Positions 24,378-32,795 of a stretch of 54,631 nt of DNA are shown in pieces. The notes below the pieces were generated by a model, which did not search any database, was not told the origin of the DNA, and saw nothing but the letters and a program-made list of their open reading frames with translations. Within the stretch, counting starts at the first letter, position 1. Every line of letters starts with the position of its first letter. Origin of the DNA: Microtetraspora niveoalba (GTDB lineage Bacteria; Actinomycetota; Actinomycetes; Streptosporangiales; Streptosporangiaceae); the NCBI RefSeq assembly GCF_001570405.1, contig NZ_BBYM01000046.1, positions 1 to 54,631 of the forward strand. Direction: 5' to 3'. Made by a program: the position numbers and the translations under genes.

Positions 24378-24968
24378 TCACAATGTTCCACCGGTGTAGA
24401 TATCGGGGTTGACGCCGGTGCAGAACCCGACGGAGAGGATCGAGACGAGCGCCCAGCCGATCATGAGCCCCAGGCCGAGGCCCTTGGTCCACGGACGTCG
24501 CAGGAGGACGAGCCCCACGCCGCCGCCGAGCGCGATCGCGGCCAGGATGACCGCGGCCACGCCGACCACCACTTCCTTGTTCTCGGCGACGCTGTCGGCG
24601 ACGCCCAGCGTGACCAGGAACCCGACGAAGTTGATCAGGATGAAGGCCGCGAACCCGGCGAACGCCGTGGCGACCACGATCCCGCCCGAATTCTTCGGAG
24701 GCGGGGGAGGCGGCGGGGGCCACCCCTGACCGGGCGGCGGTCCGTACGGTCCGTGGGGACCGCCCGGAGGCGGGAAGCCCGGTCCCTGCGGCCCCTGAGC
24801 CCATTGCGCGGGTGGGGGTCCCTGAGGGATCCCGGGGCCGGATCCTCCACCCGGATGCCGCGGGGCACCGGAAGGGGGCGGCGGTCCCTGCCCGTCCCCG
24901 GATCCGCCCGGAGCGGGCCGGCCCCGTTCGTCCCGGGGTTCGCCGGCAGGCTCGGGGGGAGTGGTCAT
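24378..24968 (-). CDS. Pro/Gly-rich membrane protein (DUF4190-like layout)
   Basis: A 196-residue protein from ATG 24968. The first 95 residues are mostly Pro and Gly with a run of eight prolines; three hydrophobic helices follow, the last ending just before the C-terminus. The layout (disordered proline-rich cytoplasmic tail, then three membrane helices) is common in actinomycetes and usually has no known role. Five bases follow the Lgt-like gene and five precede the radical SAM gene (or they overlap, if its GTG is used), so it belongs to the same operon. Confidence 0.75.
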   Translation of the reverse strand: MTTPPEPAGEPRDERGRPAPGGSGDGQGPPPPSGAPRHPGGGSGPGIPQGPPPAQWAQGPQGPGFPPPGGPHGPYGPPPGQGWPPPPPPPPKNSGGIVVATAFAGFAAFILINFVGFLVTLGVADSVAENKEVVVGVAAVILAAIALGGGVGLVLLRRPWTKGLGLGLMIGWALVSILSVGFCTGVNPDIYTGGTL

Positions 24969-24973
24969 GGCGT

Positions 24974-25840
24974 CTACGGGCCCCCGGAGGCGCCCTCCTC
25001 CTGTCGTCTGTTGATCCGGCTGTCCCTCTTGTGTACCAGCATGTCGTAATAACCACGGCGATGGCCGTACACCAGCCTGATCGAGACGAGCACGAGGCCG
25101 GGGACGAGGAACCACTGCGGCCGGGTGAGATCGAGCCAGACCGTCTCGTTCGCCCGGGTGAACTCCACCAGGAAGCGGAACACCGCGTACGCGCCGACGT
25201 ACAGCGTGAACAGCTCACCCGGACGGACGACCCGGTCACGGGCCCAGCGCAGGGCGAGGAAGGCGGCCAGCTGGAAGGCGACCTCGTACAGGAAGGACGG
25301 GTGCATGGCCTGCCCGGCGACGCATCCGGGGCATTCCGGGACGGAGGCGGGCGCGTGAACCCCCCAGGGGAGGCCGGTGGGCCGGCCCGGCGCCTCCGTG
25401 AGGAAACAGCCGATGCGGCCCACCGCCATGCCGAGCGCGACGGCGGGAGCGAACAGGTCGCCCGTCTTGCCGCGATAACCGATGATCCGCTTGGCGATCA
25501 GCACACCGACATAGGCTCCGGTGAGGCCGCCGAGGATGCTGCGGGAGCCGAACATCCACGCTTCGAGAAGGGTGGGATTCAGATGCGGGTCCAGATGCTC
25601 GGCCCAGCCGGACAGGCGCATCCCGATCGCGCCGCCCACCAGCGCGCCCGCGACGGCGACCAGCGACTCCTCGTGCGGCGCTCCCCTGCGGCGCGCCTCC
25701 AGGACGAACACCACGGCCGCCAGGAGCACGCCGAGGCCGACGAAGAAGCCGTGGGTGGGGACGGCCAGCCCGCCGAAGCGCAGCTCGGGAAGCACGGTCG
25801 CCACCCTAGCGGCGCCGTCCGACGTTCCCGGCGCCCGCAT
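24974..25840 (-). CDS. Prolipoprotein diacylglyceryl transferase-like protein
   Basis: A 288-residue polytopic protein of the Lgt family, which moves diacylglycerol from phosphatidylglycerol to the lipobox cysteine of prolipoproteins. Visible are V-P-T-H-G-F-F-V-G at the N-terminus, G-R-I-G-C-F-x-x-E-x-P-G-R-P-T (141-155) and M-H-P-S-F-L-Y-E (179-186), matching the family's R-x-G-N-F and H-P-S-Q-L-Y-E blocks, although Asn is replaced by Cys145. That change, and the operon with a radical SAM enzyme, suggest a specialised paralogue rather than the housekeeping enzyme. GTG 25804 is a possible later start. It is divergent from a lipoprotein gene. Confidence 0.82.
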   Translation of the reverse strand: MRAPGTSDGAARVATVLPELRFGGLAVPTHGFFVGLGVLLAAVVFVLEARRRGAPHEESLVAVAGALVGGAIGMRLSGWAEHLDPHLNPTLLEAWMFGSRSILGGLTGAYVGVLIAKRIIGYRGKTGDLFAPAVALGMAVGRIGCFLTEAPGRPTGLPWGVHAPASVPECPGCVAGQAMHPSFLYEVAFQLAAFLALRWARDRVVRPGELFTLYVGAYAVFRFLVEFTRANETVWLDLTRPQWFLVPGLVLVSIRLVYGHRRGYYDMLVHKRDSRINRRQEEGASGGP

Positions 25841-25879
25841 CGGACCGTGGGAGCTGCCGCGGGGGAGTTACGCTGACGT

Positions 25880-26725
25880 ATGGCTACCACACATTTCCGC
25901 AGATCAGCGATAGTGCTGTTGGCCATCGCCGGAGTGTCGGCGTGCAGCGTCGAAGGCAGGGCGGCGATGCCCCCTCCGGTCACGGTCACACCCTCGGAGA
26001 ACGCGACGGCGGCTCCCACACCCGCTCCCGGCGGGGGCACGCCGTCCCCGGGGGAGAGCACACCCGCTCCCGGCGGGGGCACGCCGTCCCCGGGGAAGAG
26101 CACACCTGCGCCGGCACGGAGCCCGAGCGGGACAGGGACCCCGTCCCCGGGCGTCGCCCCGCCCTTCTCGGCGAAGGTGACGAAGGTGTCCCGGGACCAG
26201 GTGCCGTACTCATGGCGGCCGGGCTGCCCGGTCCCGCTGAGCGGCCTACGCATGATCACGATGACCCACTGGGGGTTCGACGGCAAGACCCACACCGGCA
26301 GGCTCGTCGTCAACAAGGCCGTCGCCGACGACGTCGTCTCGGTCTTCAAAAAGCTGTACGGCTTCCGCTACCCGATCCGGAAGATGGAGCCCATCGACGC
26401 CTACAAGGGCGACGACTACGACTCGATCGACGCGGACAACACCTCCGCGTTCAACTGCAGGAACGCCACCGGGTCGACCAACTGGTCCGAGCACGCGTAC
26501 GGCCAGGCGGTCGACCTCAACCCTCTGGAGAACCCGTACGTGTACGCGAACGGGTCGCACGCGCACCGCAACGCCGACGCGTACGTCAGGCGGCCGCTGC
26601 ACAAGCCCGGCGTGATCAACGCGGGCGACCGGGTGGTGCGCGCGTTCTCGACGATCGGCTGGGGCTGGGGCGGCTACTGGTCGGGCGCGAAGGACCTCCA
26701 GCACTTCTCGAAGAGCGGCAGGTAG
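25880..26725 (+). CDS. M15-type D-Ala-D-Ala carboxypeptidase lipoprotein
   Basis: A 281-residue secreted lipoprotein. Residues 1-21 are a signal peptide with lipobox G-V-S-A-C (Cys22). Residues 30-95 are a Pro/Gly/Thr linker with a tandem T-P-A-P-G-G-G-T-P-S-P-G repeat. The C-terminal domain is a peptidase_M15_4: S-E-H-A-Y-G-Q-A-V-D-L-N-P (203-215) carries the zinc His and Asp, and W-S-G-A-K-D-L-Q-H-F supplies the last His. It trims peptidoglycan stems. It is divergent from the Lgt-like gene with only 39 bases between, so shared control is likely, and it could be a substrate of that enzyme. Confidence 0.85.
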   Translation: MATTHFRRSAIVLLAIAGVSACSVEGRAAMPPPVTVTPSENATAAPTPAPGGGTPSPGESTPAPGGGTPSPGKSTPAPARSPSGTGTPSPGVAPPFSAKVTKVSRDQVPYSWRPGCPVPLSGLRMITMTHWGFDGKTHTGRLVVNKAVADDVVSVFKKLYGFRYPIRKMEPIDAYKGDDYDSIDADNTSAFNCRNATGSTNWSEHAYGQAVDLNPLENPYVYANGSHAHRNADAYVRRPLHKPGVINAGDRVVRAFSTIGWGWGGYWSGAKDLQHFSKSGR

Positions 26726-27179
26726 AGGGCCCTCGCCCGGCGAGCCGGCCGCCCGCGCCGCAGCGCCTGTACGGCGGGTGCGACCTGGGCGGCGGCGCGG
26801 CGATCCGAATCACACTGGTGTGAGCGGGACCGGGCATGTCAGGCTGACGTCTGGCCCGGCCGCCGCCGGAGTCCGGCCGGACACGGAGGGGACTGACACT
26901 GCGATGGGGTCGAGCGGAGCACCCTCGTGAGACGCGTACGCCCGCTCCTCCGGCCGAAGGGGCGGGCGCCTGTGTCGTGCTATGAGAACTCGCGACCCCC
27001 GGTGCCGCCGGGAATCGCGAGCGAGGGCTCACACGCTAACGGATGTGGCGAGGGAAACCGGAAGGATCGCTTACCACTTCATAACGATCGGCAATCGGGC
27101 CAGTCACGTTCCAACGGGACCGGCCATGTCCACGGATCAACTGCTCGTCTTCACGACGGCGTGACAGGAGAAGCACCAG
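26726..27179. other. Gene-poor intergenic stretch
   Basis: No reading frame has convincing coding character; I see no RNA or repeat. A GGAGAAG Shine-Dalgarno at the right end belongs to the next gene. Confidence 0.45.
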
Positions 27180-27431
27180 ATGTCTGGCTGGAACAACTCA
27201 GGCCCAACCGTCCGCTTGTGGCCACCGGACCGCTTCGAAGTCCGCTGTGTGCGGGCGAGTCCGGAGTTCTCCTCAAGTGACCGTTACCACTACGCGAAGA
27301 ACGCGCATGAGGCCGTGCTCCGGCTCAGAGACGCCGGGCTGGTGACGCAGTTGCAGGCCATCCGGATCGAGGACGGCGCCGTCCTTTTCGACCTCGCGTC
27401 CGGCACGAGTGTGCCGGCCGAGCAGTGGTGA
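27180..27431 (+). CDS. Small hypothetical protein
   Basis: An 83-residue product from ATG 27180, preceded by AGGAGAAG. It has a R-Y-H-Y-A-K-N-A-H-E-A-V-L-R-L-R-D-A-G helix and an I-E-D-G-A-V-L-F-D strand. I do not recognise the family. It ends 28 bases before the NUDIX gene and is probably co-transcribed with it. Confidence 0.6.
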   Translation: MSGWNNSGPTVRLWPPDRFEVRCVRASPEFSSSDRYHYAKNAHEAVLRLRDAGLVTQLQAIRIEDGAVLFDLASGTSVPAEQW

Positions 27432-27459
27432 GCCGCCGAAACGACGAGGAACAAGGACC

Positions 27460-28545
27460 ATGGCGGCGAAGGACGGGGACGGCTGGGCGCTGTGCGATCG
27501 CGGGCACCGGCACTGGGGCGTCCACGGCGCCGCCGGCCTGCTCGCCGTCCACCACACGCTGGACGGCATGCCGTACATCCTGATGCAGAAGCGCTCCTGG
27601 TGGAGCCACCACGGCGGCACCTGGGGGCTGCCCGGCGGCGCGCGCGACAGCCACGAGGACGCGATCACCGGGGCGCTGCGCGAAGCCCGCGAGGAGGCGG
27701 CGCTGACCGGCGACCAGCTCCGGGTCCAGGGCGTCTATCTCGACGACCACGGCGGCTGGTCGTTCCAGACCGTCATCGCGCAGGCCGAGGGGCTGCTCGA
27801 CGCCTCTCCCGCGAACGGCGAGAGCACCGACATGCGCTGGATCGCGGCCGACGAGGTCGCGGCGAGGAAGCTGCATCCCGGGTTCGCGGAGACCTGGCCG
27901 CGGATACGGCTCGCGCTGGCGCCCCTGGTCGTCATCCTGGACGCGGCCAACATCGTCGGCGCGCGCGCCGAGCACGGCTGGTGGCGGGACCGGGCCGGGG
28001 CCACCGCCCGGCTGATCGCCGAGCTGGATGATCTCGCGGCGCGCGGCCTGCACCGGCTCCCGGAGGGCCCGCACGACCTGGCCCAGTGGTTCCCCCGGAT
28101 GACCGTGGTGGTCGAGGGGGCCGCCAGGGGCGCCATCGCCGGCCTCGGAGGACGGAGCGCCCTCACCGCCGTTTCCGACGCCATCTCGGGAGGCACCCCG
28201 GAGGGCGTCTCGGACGATGTCTCCAGACGTGACGCCGGGCGTGACAGCGGACATGAGAATGGACGCGGCCCTGGGGACCTCGTCGCGGACCGCGGCTCGG
28301 AGCACCTTCCAGGCGGTGTCCCTGTATCCGGTCGTCCGCTCGGTGGTGTCTCGGGGCGTGTGACCGGCGGTGTCTCGATCGTCGAGGCGCCCGGCAGCGG
28401 TGACGACGCGATCGTGGCGCTCGTACGCGAGGCGAACCCCTGGGCGAAGGTGCTCGTCGTCACGGCGGACCGCGAGCTGCGCCGCCGCGTGGAGGCCCTC
28501 GGCGCCTCGTTCAGCGGTCCGCGCTGGCTGCTGAACCAGCTCTGA
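27460..28545 (+). CDS. NUDIX hydrolase fused to NYN/PIN-like domain
   Basis: A 361-residue two-domain protein. The Nudix box at 59-81 (G-G-A-R-D-S-H-E-D-A-I-T-G-A-L-R-E-A-R-E-E) is intact and would cleave a nucleoside diphosphate compound. The C-terminal part starts with V-V-I-L-D-A-A-N-I-V-G and ends with V-L-V-V-T-A-D-R-E-L-R-R-R-V, a NYN/PIN-like nuclease pattern. Between its first and last acidic strands lies about 75 residues of low-complexity G/S/R/D sequence, unlike the rest and probably an expansion. ATG 27460 follows GGAAC-AAGGACC. Confidence 0.8.
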   Translation: MAAKDGDGWALCDRGHRHWGVHGAAGLLAVHHTLDGMPYILMQKRSWWSHHGGTWGLPGGARDSHEDAITGALREAREEAALTGDQLRVQGVYLDDHGGWSFQTVIAQAEGLLDASPANGESTDMRWIAADEVAARKLHPGFAETWPRIRLALAPLVVILDAANIVGARAEHGWWRDRAGATARLIAELDDLAARGLHRLPEGPHDLAQWFPRMTVVVEGAARGAIAGLGGRSALTAVSDAISGGTPEGVSDDVSRRDAGRDSGHENGRGPGDLVADRGSEHLPGGVPVSGRPLGGVSGRVTGGVSIVEAPGSGDDAIVALVREANPWAKVLVVTADRELRRRVEALGASFSGPRWLLNQL

Positions 28546-28742
28546 ATCGACCTGCGCCGGCCACAGGGCGCCAAGGATCGTGTCTCTCGTGAATGGGACG
28601 ACGACGCTGAGGGTTCCGCCGTGAGCGACAGGGCGCTTTGCGCGGCGAACGGGACGACGCGATGGGACTCGGCGGGGCGGGAGTGGCACCGGTTGTCCAC
28701 AGGCCGGGCGAGCCCGTCTCACAGCTCTGCCAGGATGACCCC

Positions 28743-29756
28743 ATGTCCGACCGGACCCTGACCGATGTGTCGGCGGAGTTGCCCCCGGCAGAGTGGGGGC
28801 GGAGATCGGCGGCGCCTTCCGCGATGCCGTGGATCTTCGCCGCGCTCGTCGTTCTGCTGATCGCGGGACACTTCGTTCTGACTCCCCTGCTGGCGTTTCC
28901 CTCGCTCCAGACATGGGCGACGATCTTCGTGGCGATCTCCGTCCAGGCGCTGCCGTTCCTCGTCTTCGGCGTGCTGCTGTCGGCCGCGATCACCGCATTC
29001 GTCCCGGCCTCGTTCTGGACCCGGGCCCTCCCCCGGCATCCCTACGCCGCCGTACCGGTGGCCGGGGCGGCGGGCGCGGTCCTTCCCGGATGCGAGTGCG
29101 CGTCCGTCCCGGTCGCCTCCGGCCTCATGTCGCGCGGCGTCACGCCCGCGGCCGCGCTGGCGTTCCTGCTCGCCTCGCCCGCGATCAATCCGGTGGTCGT
29201 GGTGGCCACCGCGGTGGCGTTCCCGGGACAGCCGATGATGGCCGCCGCCCGGTTCGCCGCCTCCCTCGTCGTGGCCGTCCTGGTGGGCTGGCTGTGGCTT
29301 CGCTTCGGCCGCTCGACGTGGCTGCGCATCCCCGCTCGCACCGCGCCGGGCGGCTCCAAGTGGGAGGCGTTCCGCGAGGCGGCGCAACACGACCTGCTCC
29401 ATGCCGGAGGCTTCCTGGTCGTGGGTGGTCTGACCGCCGCCACGCTGAACGTCTCCGTGCCGCGCTCCTGGCTCACCACGGTGGCCGACGTTCCGGTGCT
29501 TTCCGTCGTGGTGCTCGCTCTGCTCGCCGTCCTGCTGTCGATCTGCTCGGAGGCCGACGCCTTCGTCGCGGCGTCCCTGACCACCTTCTCTCCCACGGCA
29601 CGGCTCGCCTTCCTGGTGGTCGGGCCGATGGTGGACCTGAAACTGATCGCACTCCAGATCGGGACGTTCGGACGCGCATTCGCCGCCCGGTTCGTCCCTT
29701 TGACGTTCGTCTTGGCGGTATTGGTGAGCCTGGCCGTCGGAGGTCTCCTGCTGTGA
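28743..29756 (+). CDS. YraQ/YcgR-type permease (ArsP_1 family)
   Basis: A 337-residue membrane protein with about eight hydrophobic helices. The family motif G-C-E-C-A-S-V-P-V-A and A-F-L-L-A-S-P-A-I-N-P-V is present, as is I-C-S-E-A-D-A-F-V-A-A-S and G-P-M-V-D-L-K-L in the second repeat; these mark the PF03773 permeases. Its partner gene starts within its stop. Together they resemble YcgR/YcgQ, which are linked with metal, mainly zinc, homeostasis in some bacteria; substrate is unproven. ATG 28743 is used. A TTGTCCACA sequence at 28693-28701, upstream, is a DnaA-box match. Confidence 0.85.
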   Translation: MSDRTLTDVSAELPPAEWGRRSAAPSAMPWIFAALVVLLIAGHFVLTPLLAFPSLQTWATIFVAISVQALPFLVFGVLLSAAITAFVPASFWTRALPRHPYAAVPVAGAAGAVLPGCECASVPVASGLMSRGVTPAAALAFLLASPAINPVVVVATAVAFPGQPMMAAARFAASLVVAVLVGWLWLRFGRSTWLRIPARTAPGGSKWEAFREAAQHDLLHAGGFLVVGGLTAATLNVSVPRSWLTTVADVPVLSVVVLALLAVLLSICSEADAFVAASLTTFSPTARLAFLVVGPMVDLKLIALQIGTFGRAFAARFVPLTFVLAVLVSLAVGGLLL

Positions 29757-30736
29757 ACCGCATGTCGCAGAGCCTGGTCATGGTGTTCCTCGGCGGAGCC
29801 GTGTTGCGGATCACCGTGCTGTCCACGACCTACCTCAATTATGTGAAGCCCGGTTTCCACCCGTTCCTGGTCGCCGCCGGGGCCGTGGTGCTGGCGCTCG
29901 GTGTCATCGGCCTGATCCAGGAATGGCGCAAGCCGCGCTTCACGATCCCGGAGCACGCGCGTGAAAACCGCGCCCCCTATCAGCACCGCACCGCCGATCA
30001 TGATCGCACCGGACATCGGGGATACGACGCACAGGACTCGCCCGGACACTTCTCGCACGGGGAGGGCGATCGGGGCGGAGATGCCCGGCTGAGCCACAGC
30101 GAGAGCACGGACCACGGGAGCCGTGATGACCATGAGGGTGGTCCCTGGGGCCATCTGGGCTACGCGAGTCATCGAAGCCACTTGGGCCAGGGGGACCATG
30201 AGAGCGGTCATGGGGGACATGAGGGCCACGACCACTCTCGCGGGCCCCGAGTAGCCTGGCTGCTCTGCCTACCGGTGTTCGCGATCTTCCTCATCTCCCC
30301 GCCCGCGCTCGGAGCGTTCGCGGCCCGCTCGGAGGAGCCGCCTCCGCGCCCACCGGTCACCTCGGACACCTACGCTCCCCTCGGGGACGACACCGTGATC
30401 GCGATGCCGATCGGGGAGTTCATCGGCCGGGCATGGGCGGACTCCACCTACTCGTTGTCGGGCAAGCGGGTTCGGCTCACCGGGTTCGTCGTGCCGTCGG
30501 CCAAGAAGAACCGGTGGTACGTCACCCGCATCCAGATGAACTGCTGCGCCGCCGACGGCATCCCGTTGAAGGTGTCCGTCCTCAAGGCGGCCCAGCCACC
30601 CGTGGACACCTGGGTCGAGGTCACCGGCACGTGGGTACCCCCCAAGTCCGACAAAATCCCCAACGGCACGGTGGCTCCCGAGCTCGTGGCCACCGACGTC
30701 ATCGAGATCCCCCAGCCAGTGGAGCCGTATGAGTAG
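29753..30736 (+). CDS. TIGR03943/YcgQ-type membrane protein with His-rich loop
   Basis: A 327-residue partner of the preceding permease, GTG overlapping its stop (GTGA). Two N-terminal and one central hydrophobic helix surround a loop of about 100 residues exceptionally rich in His, Gly, Asp and Ser (residues 75-160), a likely metal-binding region. The C-terminal domain has I-Q-M-N-C-C-A-A-D-G-I-P and W-V-E-V-T-G-T-W, the pattern of TIGR03943 proteins. The loop is longer than in family members I know. The His content supports a metal role. Confidence 0.82.
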   Translation: MNRMSQSLVMVFLGGAVLRITVLSTTYLNYVKPGFHPFLVAAGAVVLALGVIGLIQEWRKPRFTIPEHARENRAPYQHRTADHDRTGHRGYDAQDSPGHFSHGEGDRGGDARLSHSESTDHGSRDDHEGGPWGHLGYASHRSHLGQGDHESGHGGHEGHDHSRGPRVAWLLCLPVFAIFLISPPALGAFAARSEEPPPRPPVTSDTYAPLGDDTVIAMPIGEFIGRAWADSTYSLSGKRVRLTGFVVPSAKKNRWYVTRIQMNCCAADGIPLKVSVLKAAQPPVDTWVEVTGTWVPPKSDKIPNGTVAPELVATDVIEIPQPVEPYE

Positions 30737-30879
30737 GGCTGAGCGGGGCCGATCGGGGCCATGGCTCGGGCCGAGCGGGGGAGTCGGGGCCCCGGCGCCG
30801 CCGGGCCGGCCAGAGGACGGCCCGCGCCGGTCACCGGCCGCCGGTCAGAGCGGTGGGTCAGCCGAGCGGGGCGGGTGGG

Positions 30880-31725
30880 TCAGCCGAGCGCGACCATCAC
30901 GGGCGTGAACAGGCGGCTGCGGTCGCCGGGGAGCGGCGCGCCGTACTCCATGATCGTCGTGGAGAAGGAGTGGTGCAGGCCGTGCTCTTTCGCCCAGGCG
31001 AGCAGCTCGGAGCGGCTCGTGTCGATGTCGATGCGCACCGGCCCCTCGACCTCGGAGGCCAGGTCGGAGAGCAGGCCCAGCGCGGTGTCCGCATCCTGCG
31101 CGATCGCCGGGCCGAGCACCGTCTCGCCCAGGTTGCGCCAGGCGCCGGCGAAACCGGACAGACCGCCGTCCGGTCCGTCGACCACGCGGAACCGCTCCGA
31201 GAACGCCTGCAGCCGGGTCAGCAGTTCGCCGCGCGGCGCGCCGAAAACCTCGGCGTCCAGGGCGAGGATCGCGGACAGATCCGACGGCGTCGCCGGCCGT
31301 GACGTCCCGCGGGTGAGACCGGTCGCCTCGCCCACATGCGTGGCGCACTCGCCGATCGCGCGGAAGCCCAGCCGCTCGTACATGGGCCGTCCGTACGCGG
31401 TGGCGGTCAGCCAGGCGGTCGCCGTCCCGGCCCTGTCCAGGGCGTACCTCAGGAGCGCGCCGCCGAGGCCGCGGCGTTCCCGCCGCTTGGCGACGAGCAT
31501 CATGCCGATGGCGCTGATCTCCTGGCCGAACCGGGTGCACACGACCGCCGCGGCCAGTCCGCCGTCGGGATCGTCCACGCCGTAGACGTCTCCGACCTCG
31601 AACAGCAGTCGCCATTTCCGCTCCTCGGGCGACCACTCGCGGTCTTCGGCCAGGCGGAGACAGGCCGGCAGGTCGGTGACATCGAGGAGACGGACGGGAA
31701 AGCCGGAGATCAACTGATCGGTCAC
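30880..31725 (-). CDS. GNAT N-acetyltransferase (Eis-like two-lobe)
   Basis: A 281-residue acetyltransferase. GTG 31725 has AGAAGG eight bases upstream. The acetyl-CoA loop is R-R-E-R-R-G-L-G-G-A-L-L in the N-terminal lobe; Y-E-R-L-G-F-R follows. The second lobe is shorter and ends with T-P-V-M-V-A-L-G. Length is below the 400 residues of Eis. Substrate unknown. Divergent from a hydrolase gene. Confidence 0.8.
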   Translation of the reverse strand: MTDQLISGFPVRLLDVTDLPACLRLAEDREWSPEERKWRLLFEVGDVYGVDDPDGGLAAAVVCTRFGQEISAIGMMLVAKRRERRGLGGALLRYALDRAGTATAWLTATAYGRPMYERLGFRAIGECATHVGEATGLTRGTSRPATPSDLSAILALDAEVFGAPRGELLTRLQAFSERFRVVDGPDGGLSGFAGAWRNLGETVLGPAIAQDADTALGLLSDLASEVEGPVRIDIDTSRSELLAWAKEHGLHHSFSTTIMEYGAPLPGDRSRLFTPVMVALG

Positions 31726-31896
31726 ATGATTCCTTCTGATCGGTGCGGGTCGGCGGTCGACCGTGGCCAGACAGCACTTGGATCGTAGCCAGGCGGCCCT
31801 CGGCGGGACGGACTCGAACAGGCCCCGAGCGCCTGCATCATGTCGCATCGCCCGCGAGGGACTCAAACGGATTTCTACCTGCTTGGATCAACAGTC

Positions 31897-32682
31897 ATGA
31901 GCATGACGGCGCATGTGTACGGCGACGGTTTTCCCCTCATCGGCCTGTCCTGGTTCGGCCTGGACGGCGCCGCGATGGCGGCGGCCGTGGAACCGGCCCT
32001 ACCCGAAGCCACCCCCTTGCAGCGGATATATCCGGACCTGCCGGGATGCGGGCGGACACCGGGAGGGCCGAAGGATTCCGACGGTGTCGTGGACGCCGTG
32101 CTGGAGTTCCTCGACACACGGATCGGCTCCCGCCGGTTCCTCCTCGCGGGCTGCTCGTACGGCGGCTACATCGCCGCCGCCGTCACCCGGCGGCGGCCGG
32201 AGCAGGTGGCCGGGCTGATGCTGATCTGCTCCGGGGTGAAGATCCGGCCGGAAGATCGGGAGCTGCCCGAGCCGCCGGACCGCCCCGCCCCCGAGGGGTG
32301 GTTGTCGGGCGTACCCGATGATCTGCGGGAGCACCTCTCCCTGGCGCTCGGCGACCGGACCGGCGGGGCGGCCGAACGGGTGGCCGCGGTGCTGACCTCG
32401 TCGGCCTCGCGTGACGACGAGTATCTGGCGCGGCTGCGGGCGACGGGATACCAGCTCTCGGACGAGGGCGCACCGTCGATCTACCGGGGGCCGACGACCG
32501 TCGTCTCCGGCAGGCAGGACCGGATCGCGGGGTACGCCGATCAGTTCCGGGCCCTGTCGTCCTTCCCGTACGCCTCTTTCAGCGCGCTGGCCGACGCGGG
32601 GCACTACCTCCCGTTCGAGCGGCCTGACGCCTTCCGCGATCTCGTACGGGAGTGGCTCGCCCGCTGCCACATCGGCCGGTGA
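31897..32682 (+). CDS. Alpha/beta hydrolase
   Basis: A 261-residue serine hydrolase. The nucleophile elbow is G-C-S-Y-G-G, the acid is likely Asp in S-G-R-Q-D-R-I, and the catalytic His is in D-A-G-H-Y-L-P-F-E-R-P; the order and spacing fit the fold. No signal peptide, so cytoplasmic. ATG 31897 is used; an upstream in-frame start at 31840 lacks family-like sequence. Substrate cannot be inferred. Confidence 0.85.
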   Translation: MSMTAHVYGDGFPLIGLSWFGLDGAAMAAAVEPALPEATPLQRIYPDLPGCGRTPGGPKDSDGVVDAVLEFLDTRIGSRRFLLAGCSYGGYIAAAVTRRRPEQVAGLMLICSGVKIRPEDRELPEPPDRPAPEGWLSGVPDDLREHLSLALGDRTGGAAERVAAVLTSSASRDDEYLARLRATGYQLSDEGAPSIYRGPTTVVSGRQDRIAGYADQFRALSSFPYASFSALADAGHYLPFERPDAFRDLVREWLARCHIGR

Positions 32683-32795
32683 CGGCGGCACCCGTGGGAG
32701 GCAACACAATTTTTAGATGCTTCGTCCGCTATGTCGGGTTTCTCGTCAAAGTCCAGCGGTAGGGCCGATGGGGACAACGAAGGACGGAGGAAAAG

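Noticed and set aside
26927-27280. Plus-strand frame in the 26.7-27.2 kb gap
   Set aside because: It overlaps the better-supported gene at 27180 in another frame and lacks an RBS.
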